A DNA stretch of 32,117 bases from Pseudarthrobacter sp. fls2-241-R2A-127 (GTDB taxonomy: Bacteria; Actinomycetota; Actinomycetes; Actinomycetales; Micrococcaceae): contig NZ_JARVSF010000032.1 of the NCBI RefSeq assembly GCF_030209355.1, positions 1-32,117 on the forward strand, given 5' to 3'. A program made the position numbers and the translations under genes. Below are positions 30,419 through 32,117 of the stretch, in pieces (position 1 is the first letter of the stretch; every line of letters begins with the position of its first letter). The notes below the pieces were generated by a model. It made no database searches. It saw only the letters and a list, made by a program, of their open reading frames with translations, and was not told the origin of the DNA.

Positions 30419-31856
30419 AGGGCCAGGCTCCCGGCGCCGCTCCCCGCCCGGGGTAGGGAGTGGCGGTCCCGGGCCCGGGCTCCCGGCCCGGGATGCCGTC
30501 AGGATCCGCTCCGGTCTCCGCCTGGCGCAGCAAAGTGATATCAAGGCCGTCCTTGCGCATCCGCAGATCCATGTAAAGCAACGCCATCACGGCCGTCTGG
30601 AACGCGAAGCCCACACCGCCCACCAAGGCGCCGACAAGGGCGGTGACGACGCCCAGGACCACGGCCAGTGTGGCGTCTTGTCCGCTGCCGCCGTGTGGCG
30701 AGACGACCCCGGCCAGGACCGCGGGCAGGAAGCTCACCGGGATCAGGACAACCTGGCTGATGACCCCGACCAGGATGGACACCACCAGGGTGACGCCCAG
30801 GATCCGCCACCAGTTGGCCCGGGTCAGCGCCCACGACCGCCGAAGTCCGGCGAAAGCGCCAAGTTCTTCGATGACCACGGCGGCCGGCGCCACCATGAGC
30901 TTGATGCCCACCCAGGCGAAGACGGCGACGAAGCCCAGGAGCACGGGGAACGCAAAGAGGGACGCGGCACCACGAACGTTGGTGAAGAAGAGAGTAAGGA
31001 AGGCAGCCAGCAGCACCATGGCCGCAATTCCCGCGGCGACCAGCAGCGCAGCCAACCCGCACAGCGCTCCGATCCGGGGCCGGGCCAGCGACAACATCCG
31101 GCGGAAACCGGTGGGGCGGTTAAGGACCGACCGGGCCACGGGCACCACCATGGCCCCCTGGAGGACGGCGGAGAGAAACACGGACAGGATGGTCACCACA
31201 GCGGCGCCGGACATGAGCCCGATGGCCATGGACGCCATATCGCCGCGGGTGGCAGTACGCGCCCACCCGCCAAGGGATACGGCAGAGGAGGCGCTCACTG
31301 CCGTGACCACTGCGGTGATAACTGCTGCCAGGGCTTGGGTCAGGAGACCGGCGCCCACCATCGCCTTGGCATTGCGGCGCATCGCCTGGAAAGCACCGTC
31401 CAGGATTTCCCCGAACATCAGGGGCCGCAAGGGAATAATCCCGGGTTTGGGGGGTGCGACGTAGCGCGGCTGGCCGCAGGGAGGGCCGCCATAGGGTGCG
31501 CCCGGGTAGGGGACCCCGTTGTACGGCTGGCCGCCAAATCCGGGCGCCCCGTAAGGTTGGCCGGCGTAAGGGGGTTGGCCGTTGTACGGGCTGCCGGGGT
31601 GCGGGACACCCGGCTGCTGCCCGTCGTGCTGCTGCCACGGGGGCGGCGGCGGCGGTTGTTGCCACGACGGCCGGCCCTGCCAGGCGGGCGGTTGCTGGCC
31701 TGCTGGCTGCTGTTGCCCTGCAGGCGGTTCCCATGGCTGCTGCCAACCCGGCGGCACGGGACCGGGGCCGCTTCCGGCGCCCGATCCGGCGTCGTCGGCT
31801 CCATCGTCCGGCTGCCCCTGCCGTGGCCCGCCGGGTTCCGACTCCTGTGGTGACAC
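30408..31856 (-). CDS. Multi-pass membrane protein with Pro/Gln/Tyr-rich N-terminus (GDPD membrane-domain-like)
   Basis: This 482-residue protein starts with about 135 residues of low-complexity Pro/Gln/Gly/Tyr sequence, including PYNGQPPYAGQPYGAPG-type repeats. Six to eight transmembrane helices follow (about 165-450), with RPLMFGEILDGAFQAMRRN before the first. I associate this pattern with the membrane domain found on some glycerophosphodiester phosphodiesterases; no catalytic domain is present. It is the first gene of the MoxR operon. The GTG at 31856 has GGAGGAA four bases upstream. A channel or scaffold role is only a guess. Confidence 0.8.
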   Translation of the reverse strand: MSPQESEPGGPRQGQPDDGADDAGSGAGSGPGPVPPGWQQPWEPPAGQQQPAGQQPPAWQGRPSWQQPPPPPPWQQHDGQQPGVPHPGSPYNGQPPYAGQPYGAPGFGGQPYNGVPYPGAPYGGPPCGQPRYVAPPKPGIIPLRPLMFGEILDGAFQAMRRNAKAMVGAGLLTQALAAVITAVVTAVSASSAVSLGGWARTATRGDMASMAIGLMSGAAVVTILSVFLSAVLQGAMVVPVARSVLNRPTGFRRMLSLARPRIGALCGLAALLVAAGIAAMVLLAAFLTLFFTNVRGAASLFAFPVLLGFVAVFAWVGIKLMVAPAAVVIEELGAFAGLRRSWALTRANWWRILGVTLVVSILVGVISQVVLIPVSFLPAVLAGVVSPHGGSGQDATLAVVLGVVTALVGALVGGVGFAFQTAVMALLYMDLRMRKDGLDITLLRQAETGADPDGIPGREPGPGTATPYPGRGAAPGAWPYGR

Positions 31857-31945
31857 TGATTTCCTCCCCCAATACCAGTACGCCTGATGCCCGCGCGCTG
31901 CCCCGTGGAAAGGTGCCCGCCGGCAGCGCAGGGCATGACCCCAAG

Positions 31946-31951
31946 ACTATA
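31946..31951 (-). promoter_or_regulatory. Candidate -10 of the MoxR operon
   Basis: TATAGT on the minus strand is a good -10 and would start a transcript near 31939, about 80 bases before the GTG at 31856. The matching -35 position (31969-31974, TCTAGG) falls at the junction with the insertion sequence and is weak. Confidence 0.45.
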
Positions 31952-31974
31952 GTTCCGGCGTCGGACCGCCTAGA

Positions 31975-32117
31975 TGATTAAGTCCTATTGGATTTAGTGG
32001 TCGTAGGCGATTAGGGAGCGTTTGCGGGGCGCGCCGGTGTGCCAGTTGTGCCAGATGCCGGCTGCGAGGGCCAGGAGCCGGGCTGCGACGCGTGCTTTGA
32101 CGCCTTCGAGGGTGCGG
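31975..32117 (-). mobile_element. End of an IS982-like insertion sequence (runs off the window)
   Basis: The last 143 bases or so are the 3' end of a transposase gene with a short AT-rich flank (about 31976-31993). The exact border is not determinable, because the other terminal repeat lies outside. The junction is somewhere around 31971-31981. The element lies about 120 bases upstream of the MoxR operon and is oriented the same way as the operon. Confidence 0.7.
31994..32117 (-). CDS. IS982-family transposase, C-terminal fragment
   Basis: About 41 codons are visible on the minus strand before a TAA stop at 31994-31996; the rest is beyond the window. The translated end contains GVKARVAARLLALAAGIWHN and then APRKRSLIAYDH. 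This is the ending I know from actinobacterial IS982-type transposases (RSLIAYDH). These enzymes are DDE transposases; the catalytic residues are not in the visible part. The fragment is cut by the window edge rather than shown to be broken. Confidence 0.72.
   Translation of the reverse strand, partial: RTLEGVKARVAARLLALAAGIWHNWHTGAPRKRSLIAYDH

Noticed and set aside
30009..31853. Plus-strand open frame of 614 codons opposite the DUF4129 and membrane-protein genes
   Set aside because: It is a shadow of two real genes whose overlapping starts and membrane helices are convincing on the minus strand.
1..32117. CRISPR arrays, prophage genes, toxin-antitoxin pairs, known defence islands, riboswitches
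   Set aside because: None found on reading both strands. The only mobile DNA seen is the IS982-like end at the right edge.

Overview
The window looks like chromosomal DNA from a high-GC actinobacterium, most likely a member of the Micrococcaceae close to Arthrobacter or Pseudarthrobacter. The grounds are strong G/C bias at third codon positions, frequent GTG and TTG starts, TANNNT-type -10 elements with leaderless starts, an actinobacterial SigK/RskA pair, and the order etfB-etfA ... iscS-mnmA ... metE-like that I recall from other Actinobacteria, including Mycobacterium. The genus is inferred, since no 16S gene is present.

Layout. Positions 1-102 hold the 3' end of an initiator tRNA and its terminator. 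At 193-2554 a cytochrome b-type membrane protein converges on a class I photolyase. At 2644-5608 (minus) a secreted TPM-domain protein and a PspA protein form an envelope-stress pair, divergent from a membrane-anchored HtrA protease (5891-7513). At 7739-10275 the two electron-transfer flavoprotein subunits are followed closely by a PIG-L deacetylase. At 10355-13456 (minus) lie rskA, sigK, trmL and a J-domain protein. A lipoprotein gene (13636-14331) converges on a DoxX-like membrane protein, which is divergent from a cysteine-rich winged-helix regulator (14816-15496). Cysteine desulfurase and MnmA (15561-18085) form a tRNA thiolation module. At 18337-23932 is a complete peptide-type ABC importer: binding protein, two permeases and one fused double ATPase. 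At 24045-25507 a chorismate mutase overlaps a MetE-like protein that lacks the zinc ligands of methionine synthase. At 25510-31856 (minus) tightly overlapping genes encode a multi-pass membrane protein, DUF4129, DUF4350, MoxR and DUF58 proteins, with a DUF4166 gene downstream. The window ends inside an IS982-like transposase gene (31994-32117).

How the genes work together. The cysteine desulfurase can supply sulfur to MnmA for 2-thiouridine at the tRNA wobble position, and possibly to an Fe-S cluster in the neighbouring regulator. TPM, PspA and HtrA all act at the envelope. RskA should hold SigK inactive at the membrane. The MoxR/DUF58 set resembles known AAA-ATPase plus von Willebrand factor A type chaperone systems.

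Most of the window is core genome. I found no CRISPR array, phage, toxin-antitoxin or recognised defence system, and no gene-free stretch longer than about 300 bases. The most interesting signals are regulatory (a shared operator between the DoxX-like gene and its regulator, a SigK-type promoter upstream of sigK, several leaderless starts) and two unusual proteins (the zinc-less MetE-like protein and the J-domain protein with a NERD-like tail).
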